A stretch of DNA of 64,000 nt from Parapedobacter indicus (GCF_900113765.1 NZ_FOQO01000009.1:62001-126000), one strand, 5' to 3'; shown: positions 17,310 to 26,418, counted from the stretch's first letter. Notes: generated by a model not told the origin, from the letters alone. Made by a program: numbers and translations.

Positions 17310-18389
17310 TCAAAACTTCACCTGCAACTCAGCTTGCCGTTCACCGTTTTTTCCGGGTTTCCATTTTGGACCTTCGCGTACGAGCTCCATGGCCCTTTTA
17401 CTAAGTGCTGGATGAGTTGTATGCGTAATTTGGATGTCGATCGGAGATCCCTCGTCATCGATTGTGAAGGTCAGTGTCACTGCACCTTTGGGACCTTCGG
17501 TTTGCCGGATACCTTTTTTAAGATACCGGTTATACACGCGCCAACCACCGAGAGGTTCGGGCTGGTCGCCTATTTCGAGGTTGCTCTCGTTGCCGTATCC
17601 CATCCCGGCTACCTCGCTATGTGTCCTTGCATCGGGCTGCGTTGCAATGGGGAGACTGTCTGGACCTGCAAGCGACACCGTTTGTGCAGTCTGCCGCATA
17701 CCGCGCGTACGCACCTCCGGCGTATCGTCACGCAGCACGTGTGCTGTTTGCCTTACTTCGGCGGTATCAACCAAGATAGGGGGGCGTAAGGTTGCGGCGG
17801 TTCTCACCGACGGAGACGACGTATCCCCTGTACGTGTCGGCGGGATATCCCTCGCGGTCGGCTGTTCGGCAGGGGCAGTCGTTGGAGCCGCAGCCAATCG
17901 CTTTTTTGTTTGAGGTACAGCCTTTTTAGCAGCAGATGCTATCGATGGGGGCAGCGGCTTGGTCGCAGTGTCATCCGCTTCAGCTTGATCGTCGGATTTT
18001 CTGGCAATGGCCTGTTCTTCCGTGCGGGGCGCTTCGGTTCCGGCAGGTGCCGATGCGATTTCCGGCTGGTTTTCTTCCGGGGTGTGCCACTGCGTGAACC
18101 ACAAGGTACCAACAGTGAAAGCTACCAATACGGTTGCGGCAATCGCCCAACGTTGGGCCGGAACCAATCGCCGCAGGCCGCTGCGCTGGGCTCGTGCCGC
18201 GATACGCTTGCGAATGGCTGCCAGGTTGGCTGCGTGTACGTCCTGAGTTTCCCTCTCCATTCCCAGGATAACATCCATTAATGCCGGGTCTTGCTGCGCC
18301 CGCCGCTCCAGCGTGTACATCTCCCGGGGGCTGAGCTCCCCGTTTACATACCGTCTGATCCGTTCGATGTCTACCTTACCTTTTTGCAT
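17310..18389 (-). CDS. Anti-sigma factor with transmembrane segment and TonB C-terminal domain
   Basis: Residues 1-75 resemble a cytoplasmic anti-sigma domain (IERIRRYVNGELSPREMYTLERRAQQDP). One membrane helix follows (WAIAATVLVAFTVGTLWF, about residue 85-103), then a long Pro/Thr/Ala-rich periplasmic linker. The C-terminal ~80 residues match a TonB C-terminal domain (GGWRVYNRYLKKGIR ... GAVTLTFTIDDEGSPIDIQI ... EGPKWKPG). The gene overlaps the end of the sigma factor by 14 bases, so it is its likely inhibitor. The fusion suggests that energised outer-membrane contacts control the sigma factor, which is inference. Confidence 0.85.
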   Translation of the reverse strand: MQKGKVDIERIRRYVNGELSPREMYTLERRAQQDPALMDVILGMERETQDVHAANLAAIRKRIAARAQRSGLRRLVPAQRWAIAATVLVAFTVGTLWFTQWHTPEENQPEIASAPAGTEAPRTEEQAIARKSDDQAEADDTATKPLPPSIASAAKKAVPQTKKRLAAAPTTAPAEQPTARDIPPTRTGDTSSPSVRTAATLRPPILVDTAEVRQTAHVLRDDTPEVRTRGMRQTAQTVSLAGPDSLPIATQPDARTHSEVAGMGYGNESNLEIGDQPEPLGGWRVYNRYLKKGIRQTEGPKGAVTLTFTIDDEGSPIDIQITHTTHPALSKRAMELVREGPKWKPGKNGERQAELQVKF

Positions 18390-18954
18390 CGCTGCCCTCC
18401 ATACACAGTTTCAGGTTCCGCTTGCCATTTTGGATGTAGCTTTTCACCTCGTTCATGCTATATCCCGTAATTTCGGCTATCTCTTTGTAACACTTTTCGT
18501 TTAGATAAAACAAATCGACACTCCGTTTTTGTTTTTCCGGCAGGCGCTCCATGCAGCGCTCCAATTGGGAAAGCTGCCGTTCTTTTTCCTCCACGTCGTC
18601 TTCCGGATGCACCGGCAGCGGAAATTCCACAAATTCATCGATCGAAATTTGCTGCCTGTTTTTTTCAGACCGCAGCTGCATAAGGCAATGGTTGCGACTC
18701 AGCACATAAAGCCAGCTGCCAAATTTCTGGATGTCCTGCTTATTGACTTTGTGGATAAGTTCCTCAAAAATCTGCATAACGGCATCCTTGCTGCGCTCGC
18801 TGTCCTGCAGGTAACGCATGCATACGTAATATACCATTTCGGCATGGGCATCAAACAGTGCAGCCAAGACAGCCAGATCGCCGGTCTCGCGATAGCGCCG
18901 TAGGAGTATGTCGTCGTCATCGACGTTTTTTTTGGACTTGCTTAACCAACCCAT
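18376..18954 (-). CDS. ECF-type RNA polymerase sigma factor
   Basis: The 192-residue protein has sigma region 2 (LAALFDAHAEMVYYVCMRYLQDSERSKDAVMQIFEELIHKV) and region 4 (LEKCYKEIAEITGYSMNEVKSYIQNGKRNLK, with the helix-turn-helix). Regions 1 and 3 are absent, as usual for group IV sigma factors. It precedes and overlaps an anti-sigma gene and is divergent from a VWA-domain gene, whose promoter it may control. The start at 18954 is the first plausible ATG. Confidence 0.9.
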   Translation of the reverse strand: MGWLSKSKKNVDDDDILLRRYRETGDLAVLAALFDAHAEMVYYVCMRYLQDSERSKDAVMQIFEELIHKVNKQDIQKFGSWLYVLSRNHCLMQLRSEKNRQQISIDEFVEFPLPVHPEDDVEEKERQLSQLERCMERLPEKQKRSVDLFYLNEKCYKEIAEITGYSMNEVKSYIQNGKRNLKLCMEGSDAKR

Positions 18955-19031
18955 TACCGGGTGAAAATAATTTTTTTTTCCGGTTTATGGAAATCCGGAA
19001 AGCCCCGCATCCTTCGCCAAAATTTAGTGTT

Positions 19032-20912
19032 ATGAAGCCAATCATCTTTTTTGCAACATTGCTGACGCTATCCCTGGTGGGATATCGGTCCGGCACGCCG
19101 CCCACCATGCATGGTAAGGTATACGACCAACAAACGGGTACGGCAATCGCCGGTGTTTTTATCACCGTAGAAGGAGCCCTAGCCACCACCCAAACGGACT
19201 CCCTGGGGCGGTATGCTATTTCCGCGGCAATTGGGCAGTTCCTGGTATTTAGTCACACCGGTTATGAAGCCAAGCGGATAAAGGTTGGCAACAAAAACCC
19301 GCTGGATGTACCGCTTAACCCCTCACAGGTCTCCGCAGTGGAAACGATGATGACGGGATACGGCACACAACACCGCATGGCTTTAGTTGGCAATACCGGT
19401 GGCATCCGTATCCGCGGTATTGCGGATGCTACCTATTCCCCCCTCATGATCCTGCCTCAGTCGGTAAATACCGAATCCTATAAAAGAATTGCCGAAAATC
19501 ACTTTTCTGACCCCTTGGATGCGCCTTTATCCACCTTTGCCATCGATGTGGACGCTGCTTCGTACAGCAATTTCCGTCGATTCATCCATAACGGGCAATT
19601 GCCACCGGCAGATGCCGTCCGGATTGAGGAAATGATCAATTATTTCCAATATGAGCTAGCGAGCCCCACCGGTGGCGAACCGGTGGCTATTCATACCGAG
19701 CTGGCCACAGCACCCTGGAATCCCAAACATCACCTGTTGCGTATCGGTTTGAAAGCCAAGTCGGTTCCGGCCGATAAACTGCCCGCATCCAATTTGGTTT
19801 TTCTGATCGACGTATCCGGATCCATGATGGGGAGTAACCGTTTACCCTTGGCGCAGGCGTCCATGAAACTGCTTGTGGACCAGCTTCGGGGGAACGATCA
19901 TGTGGCCATCGTAACGTATGCCGGATCGGCCGACGTGGTATTGGAAAGTACGCCGGCAAGCCAGAAAATCGCCATCAAGGACGCCATCGATGCACTCCAT
20001 GCCAGCGGATCTACTGCCGGCGGGGCAGGTTTGCAGTTGGCCTATCGCATCGCTCGCCAACATTTTATCAAAGACGGAAATAACCGCGTTATCCTAGCTT
20101 CCGATGGGGATTTCAATGTGGGCCCATCCAGCGACAACGAGATGGAGCAACTGATTGCCAAAGAGCGGCAAAGCGGCGTAAGCCTGTCCGTGCTGGGCTT
20201 TGGCATGGGCAACCTGAAAGATAGCAAGATGGAACTGCTGGCCAACAAAGGGCACGGAAATTATGCCTACATCGACAACATCACGGAAGCCCGCAAAGCG
20301 ATGATCACGGAGTTTGGCGGCACGCTCTTTACGGTAGCAAAGGATGTAAAAGTACAGGTGGAGTTCAATCCATACAAGGTTCAGGCATACAGACTGTTAG
20401 GATATGAAAACCGTTTGCTGGAAAAGGAAGATTTCAATAACGACGAAAAGCTTGGGGGCGACATGGGCGTGGGGCACACCGTTACGGCCTTATATGAAAT
20501 CGTACCAGCAGGGGTAGAAAGCGCGTATCCCGGCGATGTCGATCCGTTGAAATACCAGTCGGCGAAAGATCGGCGAACAGTGGGTAACAGCCGGGAGGTG
20601 GCAACGGTCAAATTCCGCTACAAAGATCCAGATGGAGCTAAAAGTCGACTGCAGCAAGTAGCCGTGGCCGATACGCCGGTAGCATTGGCAAGCGCCAGCA
20701 TGGATTTCCGCTTTGCCAGTGCCGTGGCGGAACTGGGTATGCTGCTACGAAATTCCGATTTTAAACAGCAAGCAGATTACGATCAACTAATCGCCCGGGC
20801 AAAGGGTGCCAAAGGTAAAGACGACGAAGGCTACCGGGCGGAATTCATCCGCTTAGCAGAAAACGCGAAGCTACTCGCGCAAAGTGACGGATTAGCGGTG
20901 CAAAACTACTAA
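19032..20912 (+). CDS. VWA/DUF3520 protein with N-terminal carboxypeptidase-regulatory-like domain
   Basis: From the ATG at 19032 the protein starts with a hydrophobic export segment (MKPIIFFATLLTLSLVGY). It has a CarboxypepD_reg-like beta-sandwich at about residues 26-98 (GKVYDQQTGTAIAGVFITV), then a VWA domain with MIDAS motif FLIDVSGSMMGS near residue 258 and a C-terminal DUF3520. The build matches YfbK-like proteins. No lipobox cysteine is seen after the hydrophobic segment (GYRSG), so it is probably periplasmic or membrane-tethered. It is divergent from the ECF sigma/anti-sigma pair and is its likely regulon member. Molecular role unknown. Confidence 0.88.
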   Translation: MKPIIFFATLLTLSLVGYRSGTPPTMHGKVYDQQTGTAIAGVFITVEGALATTQTDSLGRYAISAAIGQFLVFSHTGYEAKRIKVGNKNPLDVPLNPSQVSAVETMMTGYGTQHRMALVGNTGGIRIRGIADATYSPLMILPQSVNTESYKRIAENHFSDPLDAPLSTFAIDVDAASYSNFRRFIHNGQLPPADAVRIEEMINYFQYELASPTGGEPVAIHTELATAPWNPKHHLLRIGLKAKSVPADKLPASNLVFLIDVSGSMMGSNRLPLAQASMKLLVDQLRGNDHVAIVTYAGSADVVLESTPASQKIAIKDAIDALHASGSTAGGAGLQLAYRIARQHFIKDGNNRVILASDGDFNVGPSSDNEMEQLIAKERQSGVSLSVLGFGMGNLKDSKMELLANKGHGNYAYIDNITEARKAMITEFGGTLFTVAKDVKVQVEFNPYKVQAYRLLGYENRLLEKEDFNNDEKLGGDMGVGHTVTALYEIVPAGVESAYPGDVDPLKYQSAKDRRTVGNSREVATVKFRYKDPDGAKSRLQQVAVADTPVALASASMDFRFASAVAELGMLLRNSDFKQQADYDQLIARAKGAKGKDDEGYRAEFIRLAENAKLLAQSDGLAVQNY

Positions 20913-20925
20913 TCCGCAGTCGTAG

Positions 20926-20959
20926 CAGGTCACCGGTAAGCAACTATACCGGTGACCTG
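20926..20959. terminator. Perfect 12-bp hairpin between convergent genes
   Basis: CAGGTCACCGGT (20926-20937) and ACCGGTGACCTG (20948-20959) are exact inverted repeats around a 10-base loop. Neither side has a long T tract, so termination would rely on the very stable stem or on Rho. It separates the VWA gene from the convergent isomerase gene. Confidence 0.6.
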
Positions 20960-20982
20960 GTCGTTTGAAAGATGGCCGATGG

Positions 20983-21864
20983 TTAAAGCTTCGACACCAT
21001 ACGATCGAAAACGGCACGTTGTGCCCGCATGGATCCCACTTTATCTTCCGGATTCGTATGACATTCCAGCAGGATCCAACCGCTGTAATCCAACTGACTC
21101 AGATTTTTCAAAAGCGTGGGGTATGGGTAATCGGTTCGGTCCAATTCGCGAACATGAATGGTATCACCTAAGCGATCCTTTACCAAATCGAAGTTGTATT
21201 GGAATCCCTGACCGTCCAAATCCTGTGGATTGCAATTCCAGCAAATAGTTGCATTGGGATGGTCCGCGTGGTCCATAATGGTCTTGATATTGGGTAGGTT
21301 CTGCGTTTCATTACCATGAACTTCCAACCGGAGCTGCTGACCGAAATCAGCTGCGTAAGCCGCCAGTTCTTTCAAGGAGGCACCGATCTGCGCCATGGTC
21401 TGTTCACGGGGTACATTCTCGTGGAACGCATTCGGTTTTACCTTTACGCCGCTGCCCCCGATATCTGCACTTAATTGAATGAATTCCTTCGTTCGTGCAA
21501 TGGCTGCTTTGAGCCGGTCCTGATCGGGGAAATCGTATTGCTCATTGGTACCCATACCAACTACCACTACCGGGCTATCCGCAAATTGCTTCTTAACGCC
21601 CAAACGTTCCTGTTTGCTCATTTCGGGAGTAACGTGATGGGCGTGATCTACCCGCAGCTCAACGCCATGTATTCCCGTTGCTGTACAGTTTTTGATGAGT
21701 GTCGGCACGTCCCAGTCTTTACCCCATTGGTAGGTGACCAGTCCAAGCTTCATTTTGGATACATACTTCCGGTCGCCAACTGCCCAAGCAGCCGCAGGAA
21801 TCAACGTTGAACCCGCCAGTAACGACAACGTGTTAAGGAATTGCTTTCTATTAATGCTGTACAT
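20983..21864 (-). CDS. Sugar phosphate isomerase/epimerase family protein (exported TIM barrel)
   Basis: The N terminus NRKQFLNTLSLLAGSTLIPAAAWA looks like a Tat-type or Sec signal, though the twin arginine is R-K. The remaining ~260 residues form a xylose-isomerase-like TIM barrel: LGLVTYQWGKDWD, HGVELRVDHAH, a metal-site glutamate and histidine in LRLEVHGNE, ATICWNCNPQD and the C-terminal ILLECHTNPEDKVG. Exported members in Bacteroidota are common in sugar catabolism clusters but the substrate is not known. A -7 box lies 22 bases upstream. It is monocistronic. Confidence 0.87.
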   Translation of the reverse strand: MYSINRKQFLNTLSLLAGSTLIPAAAWAVGDRKYVSKMKLGLVTYQWGKDWDVPTLIKNCTATGIHGVELRVDHAHHVTPEMSKQERLGVKKQFADSPVVVVGMGTNEQYDFPDQDRLKAAIARTKEFIQLSADIGGSGVKVKPNAFHENVPREQTMAQIGASLKELAAYAADFGQQLRLEVHGNETQNLPNIKTIMDHADHPNATICWNCNPQDLDGQGFQYNFDLVKDRLGDTIHVRELDRTDYPYPTLLKNLSQLDYSGWILLECHTNPEDKVGSMRAQRAVFDRMVSKL

Positions 21865-22203
21865 CGTATTATAAATTGGTTGCTAGCAAATATAATATTT
21901 ATTCTGTTTAATTCTTCCACGGATCCGGTTTTCGTGTGAAGTAGGTGATGACGTCGACTTGAAGAGCGGACCGGCTACATGGATGCCGTTGTATCTGCTA
22001 AGCGATTTTATTACTGTATATCCAACTTTATCGTCCCGCTTCCGTTGAGGTACAGTAAGCGATATACTAATTTTATCCTTGTGTTGCGTACCCTTATAGA
22101 GGTACATAACAGGTACGGAATAGGTGCATATACCGTGCAGATTGGGTACCTTAAAAGTAGGGCATATACAACGTCAAACCTCTTTTCTTGAGTGAAAGAT
22201 ACC
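21865..22203. other. 339-bp gene-poor gap, possible degraded coding remnant
   Basis: No intact gene is supported here. The right end of 21865-21900 holds the isomerase promoter (TATATTTG on the minus strand at 21887-21894). Minus-strand frames near 21900-22000 contain short protein-like segments, for example DVITYFTRKPDPWKN before a stop, preceded after a break by a different frame (RYNGIHVAGPLF). This may be a frameshifted 3' remnant of a lost gene. No repeats or RNA motifs are obvious. Confidence 0.3.
21887..21894 (-). promoter_or_regulatory. -7 box of the TIM-barrel isomerase gene
   Basis: The minus strand reads TATATTTG, an exact consensus match 22 bases before the ATG at 21864. No clear -33 TTG is seen. 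Confidence 0.45.
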
Positions 22204-24195
22204 TTAAAAATCCATCCGCTGAATACGGATTGCATTGCCAATAGCGAGCAAAGCCACCCCCACGTCCGCAAAGACTGCTTCCCACATGTTGGCTAACCCG
22301 CCGGCGCCGAGAATAAGCACCGCAGCTTTTACGACAAAAGCCAGGGTAATATTTTGCCATACGATGCGGCGTGTCGCTTTGCCGATACGGATTGCCACCG
22401 GTATCTTGCTGGGCATATCGTCCTGGATGACCACATCGGCCGTTTCGATGGTGGCGTCGCTACCTAGACCGCCCATCGCAATGCCTACGTCGCTAAGTGC
22501 GACAACGGGTGCGTCGTTTACCCCATCACCTACAAAAGCAACCCGGTAGTTGAAAGCTTTCAATTCCTTGATTTTGTCCGCCTTATCTTCCGGCAACAAA
22601 TCGCCGTAGGCTTGGGGTATATCCAATTTGTCGGCCACCTCCCGAACCACGGCCGTGCGGTCGCCGCTAAGCATGGTGGGTACAATGCCCATTGTTTTCA
22701 ATTCACCGATGGCCTTAGCGGCATCGGGTTTGAGTTCATCGGCGATGGTAAGGTAACCGGCAAACCGACCGTCGTACCCCACCGCTACGACGGTTTGTGT
22801 CGTATGGCCGGCAGCAGCGTCATAGTTAACGCCAAATCGGTCGAGCAATTTAAAATTGCCAACCAGAAGCTGCTTCCCATCTAACAAGGCGCTCAAGCCA
22901 TATCCCGCGATTTCCTCCACCGCTTCCAGTCGCAGCGTATCATCAACCGGTCCGGCATATTCACGGATGGCGGTAGCAACGGGATGGGTGCTGTTGCGCT
23001 CCAGCGCATGGGTCCAGGCGAGTACCTCAGCCCGATCAAAACCCTCGGAAATAAACACCTCCTGTACTGTAAACACACCTTTGGTAAGTGTACCTGTTTT
23101 GTCCATAACCACCTGTCGGATGGTAGCCAACGCATCCAGAAAATTACTTCCTTTGAACAGAATGCCATGACGGCTGGCTGCCCCAATACCGCCGAAATAG
23201 CCAAGGGGGATGGAGATGACGAGTGCACAGGGGCAGGAGATAACCAAAAAGACCAGCGCTCGATACAACCAATCGGTAAACACATAATCGGCTACGAACA
23301 ATACAGGCAAGGTGGTGATGAGTACGGCAAGCAATACAACGATGGGCGTATACACCTTGGCAAACCTGCGGATAAACAGTTCGGTGGGCGCTTTTTGTGC
23401 CGTGGCATCCTGTACCAACGCGATGATCTTGCTGAGTTTACTATCGTTATAGGCCGTGGTGATGCGTACCTGTGCTACGGTATTCAGATTGATCATACCC
23501 GCCAGTACTGCATCCCCCGTTATCTTGGTGTCCGGTTTGCTCTCGCCGGTGAGCGCTGCGGTGTTGAATGCGGCACGGTCCGAAAGCAATTCACCATCTA
23601 ACGCCAGCTTTTCACCGGGTTTAAGCTGCAGGATTTGTCCGATGGCAGCTTGTTTGGCACGGATGGTGCGCGGACGGCCCGCTTCCAAAAGGGTCACCTC
23701 GTCCGGCCGCTGGTCCAGCAGCGCCTTGATGTTGCCCTTTGCCCTGCGTACGGCCAAGCCCTGAAGGTTTTCGCCCACGGTATAGAACAGCATGACAGCC
23801 ACACCTTCCGGATATTCGCCGATGGAAAAAGCACCCAATGTAGCTAGGACCATCAGCGTAAATTCCGAGAAGATTTCTTTTTTCCGGAAGGCCTGGAGCA
23901 TTTCTAACACGACCGGTCCGCCCACCGGCACATAGGCTACCGCATACCAGATAAAACGTGTCCAGTATTCAAAGAAAGAAGGCCGCGGAAGCCACGCATT
24001 ATCAACGGCTAACCCTATTAATAACAGCGCAAAACTAACGATGGCCGGTAGGAAAAGACGAACGATGGACGGTGTGCCGCTTTGGACCGGTCCGTGGTCA
24101 TGACCGTCTCCATGGGCATATACGGGGTCAGGAATGTGGTCTTCCGATGCGCAACAGGAGCAAGATGCTGTATGGTTTTGAGTCTTTGTATCCAT
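22204..24195 (-). CDS. Zn/Cd/Pb-type P1B-2 ATPase (ZntA/CadA-like)
   Basis: From the ATG at 24195 the protein starts with a Cys/His-rich tail (CSCCASEDH, HGDGHDHG) instead of a folded HMA domain. It has the P1B core: SCPCALVIS (CPC motif), the phosphorylation site DKTGT, a HP-type motif (ERNSTHPVA) and GDGVNDAPV. The last helices contain NITLAFVVK and ADVGVALLAIGNAIRI, the Lys and Asp that mark subgroup P1B-2, so it exports Zn2+, Cd2+ or Pb2+ from the cytoplasm. It follows a Fur-family gene by 47 bases, but has its own -7 box at 24203-24210. The longer frame to 24228 runs across that box. Confidence 0.9.
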   Translation of the reverse strand: MDTKTQNHTASCSCCASEDHIPDPVYAHGDGHDHGPVQSGTPSIVRLFLPAIVSFALLLIGLAVDNAWLPRPSFFEYWTRFIWYAVAYVPVGGPVVLEMLQAFRKKEIFSEFTLMVLATLGAFSIGEYPEGVAVMLFYTVGENLQGLAVRRAKGNIKALLDQRPDEVTLLEAGRPRTIRAKQAAIGQILQLKPGEKLALDGELLSDRAAFNTAALTGESKPDTKITGDAVLAGMINLNTVAQVRITTAYNDSKLSKIIALVQDATAQKAPTELFIRRFAKVYTPIVVLLAVLITTLPVLFVADYVFTDWLYRALVFLVISCPCALVISIPLGYFGGIGAASRHGILFKGSNFLDALATIRQVVMDKTGTLTKGVFTVQEVFISEGFDRAEVLAWTHALERNSTHPVATAIREYAGPVDDTLRLEAVEEIAGYGLSALLDGKQLLVGNFKLLDRFGVNYDAAAGHTTQTVVAVGYDGRFAGYLTIADELKPDAAKAIGELKTMGIVPTMLSGDRTAVVREVADKLDIPQAYGDLLPEDKADKIKELKAFNYRVAFVGDGVNDAPVVALSDVGIAMGGLGSDATIETADVVIQDDMPSKIPVAIRIGKATRRIVWQNITLAFVVKAAVLILGAGGLANMWEAVFADVGVALLAIGNAIRIQRMDF

Positions 24196-24202
24196 AACAA
24201 AA

Positions 24203-24210
24203 CAAAGATA
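24203..24210 (-). promoter_or_regulatory. -7 box of the Zn/Cd ATPase gene
   Basis: TATCTTTG on the minus strand, 7 bases before the ATG at 24195. It lies between the Fur-family gene and the ATPase gene. No ideal -33 TTG is present, which would fit an activated or repressed promoter. Confidence 0.45.
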
Positions 24211-24242
24211 CTCCGAAAAGACATGCAACCGATTTGCAAAGT

Positions 24243-24659
24243 TTACCCTGCACAGTCCTCACAAAGTCCTTTCATGACCATATTCATCTCTTTCAATACA
24301 AATTTATGCGGCAGATTTACGGCCGGTATGGTGTAATCGGTCAAGCAGAACGTGCGTTTGCATACTTGGCAGTGAAAATGCACATGCAGATCCCCCGGGT
24401 TGCATTCGCATCCTTCACTGCATAAGGCATATTTTGCAGATCCAGTACCGTCGTCAATGCTGTGGATGATTTTATGCTGTTCAAAGGTCTTCAGGGTGCG
24501 GTATAGGGTAACCTTATCCACCTTATCAAACTGTTCTTCAAGATCGGACAAGCTGCTGGCGGCTTCCTGTTGTGCGAGCATATCGAGCACCAACAACCGC
24601 ATGGCGGTCGGTTTAACCGAACGCGCATTTAGAATGGATGTCAGTTGCTTATCATTCAT
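24243..24659 (-). CDS. Fur-family transcriptional regulator (Zur-like)
   Basis: The 138-residue protein has the Fur winged helix (SLSDLEEQFDKVDKVTLYRTLKTFEQHKII). Its C-terminal metal domain contains LHVHFHCQVCKRTF and the structural cysteine pairs CQVC and CEDC. An unusual CSEGCEC segment adds extra cysteines. Because the next gene on the strand encodes a Zn/Cd exporter, it is more likely a zinc sensor than an iron regulator; this is inference from context. A -7 box (TATCTTTG, minus, 24683-24690) lies 23 bases upstream. Confidence 0.88.
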   Translation of the reverse strand: MNDKQLTSILNARSVKPTAMRLLVLDMLAQQEAASSLSDLEEQFDKVDKVTLYRTLKTFEQHKIIHSIDDGTGSAKYALCSEGCECNPGDLHVHFHCQVCKRTFCLTDYTIPAVNLPHKFVLKEMNMVMKGLCEDCAG

Positions 24660-24682
24660 CGGTAACTACTAGCAAGTACCAC

Positions 24683-24690
24683 CAAAGATA
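24683..24690 (-). promoter_or_regulatory. -7 box of the Fur-family gene
   Basis: TATCTTTG on the minus strand, 23 bases before the ATG at 24659, in the 38-bp gap after the pxpA stop. It starts a separate transcription unit. Confidence 0.45.
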
Positions 24691-24697
24691 CGGAAAA

Positions 24698-25420
24698 TTA
24701 TTTGGATGGAATGTTGATTTGGATCCCGGCCTGCGTAAGTGCCCGGCGTACTGCACGGGCTACCTCAACGGCATGAGGCCCGTCACTATGGATGCATAAG
24801 GTATCCACTTTTTCTGATAAAATAAGCGATTGATCAATCATCTGTTGTACCTCAGTAAGTATCGCATGGGGATGGGTACGCGGCGTCAGTGTACCGTCTG
24901 CTTGGTAAGTACGGTCTATAAATCCTTCGGCAGCCACGGCAATGCCCCGGTCAAGCGCCGCTTGGATCATCTTACTGCCGGCTAGCGCGTATAAGATGAG
25001 TGCCGCATCAAAATCATACACGGCTGCAACAATCGCTGCCGCCAGCTTCGCGTCGCGTGCCGCCATATTGTACAATGCGCCGTGTGGTTTTACGTGGTGC
25101 AGCTTACCGCCGGCCGCATGAACGAAGCCGTATAGCGCACCGATTTGGTAAAGTGTGATCTGGTAAGCCTCCTCCGGAGAGAGGGGACGTTCCTGCCTGC
25201 CAAAGCCTTCCAGATCCGGCAAACCGGGATGGGCGCCAATTGCTACGCCGTGGTTCAATGCTGCTTGTACGGTCAGTTGCATGCGTAAAGCATCACCTGC
25301 GTGGAAACCGCAGGCGATGTTGGCCGATGTGACACAGGGGAGAAGCAGTTCGTCGGAAGACCCCGGCTGGTTCCCCGGCGTTTCGCCCATGTCACAATTC
25401 AAGTCGACTGTAATCCTCAT
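24698..25420 (-). CDS. pxpA: 5-oxoprolinase subunit A (LamB/YcsF family)
   Basis: PxpA is part of the ATP-dependent bacterial 5-oxoprolinase that opens the lactam of pyroglutamate to glutamate. The family start DLNCDMGE is at residues 6-13. The typical NIACGFHAGDALRM, GAHPGLPDLEGFGRQ, KPHGALYNMAA and CIHSDGPHA motifs are all present, and its length of 240 residues is normal. It overlaps pxpC by 4 bases and is the last gene of a five-gene operon that begins at 28617. Confidence 0.96.
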   Translation of the reverse strand: MRITVDLNCDMGETPGNQPGSSDELLLPCVTSANIACGFHAGDALRMQLTVQAALNHGVAIGAHPGLPDLEGFGRQERPLSPEEAYQITLYQIGALYGFVHAAGGKLHHVKPHGALYNMAARDAKLAAAIVAAVYDFDAALILYALAGSKMIQAALDRGIAVAAEGFIDRTYQADGTLTPRTHPHAILTEVQQMIDQSLILSEKVDTLCIHSDGPHAVEVARAVRRALTQAGIQINIPSK

Positions 25421-26418
25421 AAGTTCATTCGTTCATCCATTCCCCAAGCTAGCGACAGCTTCTTCAATCGCTCTTCTTGATGAAGATATAGTTTTTCTGC
25501 ATCGTTCCGGCTTATTTCCCGGAAAAAAATTTCATCTCCGGGCTTAAATTGAGCGCATAGGGGCATGTCTACCGCGGCTATTTGCGCGATGCGTGGGTAA
25601 CCGCCGGTGGTCTGGCTGTCCGCCATCAGTAAGATGAGCTTGCCGTCGCCCGTCACCTGAACCGTTCCCGGAACAACGGCGGTGGATAGCAGTTCGCGCT
25701 TGGTACGGCTGCGCATGGGCGGGCCTTCCAACCGGTATCCCATCCGATTGCTCTGCGGGGTGATACGAAAGGGGGCCGACAGGAAGTCTACCACCGATTG
25801 GCCTTCAAACCATGTAAACTCCTGAGCGGGGACGATACGTACCACCCTCCGGTCAGCTGGCAATAACAACCAGCGGGCAATTCCCCAGTTGGGGTAGTTG
25901 ATCGCATCGCTAATTAATCGGTTGAACAGTTGCCTTGTCCTTGCAGAAGGCGTATCTGCCGCCTTCAGTACATCTCCCTTGCAGAGTGCGCGGCCTTGTA
26001 CACCACCGATTCCTGCCGGCAGGTAAGTGCTCCTGCTTTCCAGTACTTCGGGCACGTCCCAGCCACCAGCTATGGCAAGATAGGTATGGCAGCCTTTCGA
26101 CGTATCCATTAACCGGATTTCAGTTCCTTTTGGCACAAATATCGGCCTGTCCGATGGCAGGTGCCGTGAATCCGCTTCCAGCAAAGCTCCTTCACCCGAA
26201 TACGCGATCAGCAAATCACGCTCGGCACGGAAAACGGCTCCTCCATAAGCGAATTCGATCACGGCGGCATGCATATCATTGCCCAATGCTTGGTTGGCTA
26301 TTCGGGCAGATAACCTGTCCATCGCACCGGAAACGGGCACACCCTGCGATAAATAGCCAGGACGCCCCAGGTCCTGAACGGTACTGAGCATGCCGGCTTT
26401 ATCGATCCGTATCTGCAT
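25417..26418 (-). CDS. pxpC: 5-oxoprolinase subunit C (biotin-dependent carboxylase-like/KipA family)
   Basis: The start at 26418 (MQIRIDKAGMLSTVQDLGRPG) matches the family N terminus; the open frame to 26469 overlaps pxpB and is rejected. The protein has the KipA-type cyclophilin-like fold with GVPVSGAMDRLSARIANQ, GGWDVP, RIVPAQEF and the C-terminal TTGGYPRIAQIAAVDMP. With PxpB it forms the subunit that phosphorylates or activates 5-oxoproline for the PxpA reaction. It overlaps pxpA by 4 bases and lies 4 bases after pxpB. Confidence 0.94.
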   Translation of the reverse strand: MQIRIDKAGMLSTVQDLGRPGYLSQGVPVSGAMDRLSARIANQALGNDMHAAVIEFAYGGAVFRAERDLLIAYSGEGALLEADSRHLPSDRPIFVPKGTEIRLMDTSKGCHTYLAIAGGWDVPEVLESRSTYLPAGIGGVQGRALCKGDVLKAADTPSARTRQLFNRLISDAINYPNWGIARWLLLPADRRVVRIVPAQEFTWFEGQSVVDFLSAPFRITPQSNRMGYRLEGPPMRSRTKRELLSTAVVPGTVQVTGDGKLILLMADSQTTGGYPRIAQIAAVDMPLCAQFKPGDEIFFREISRNDAEKLYLHQEERLKKLSLAWGMDERMNL

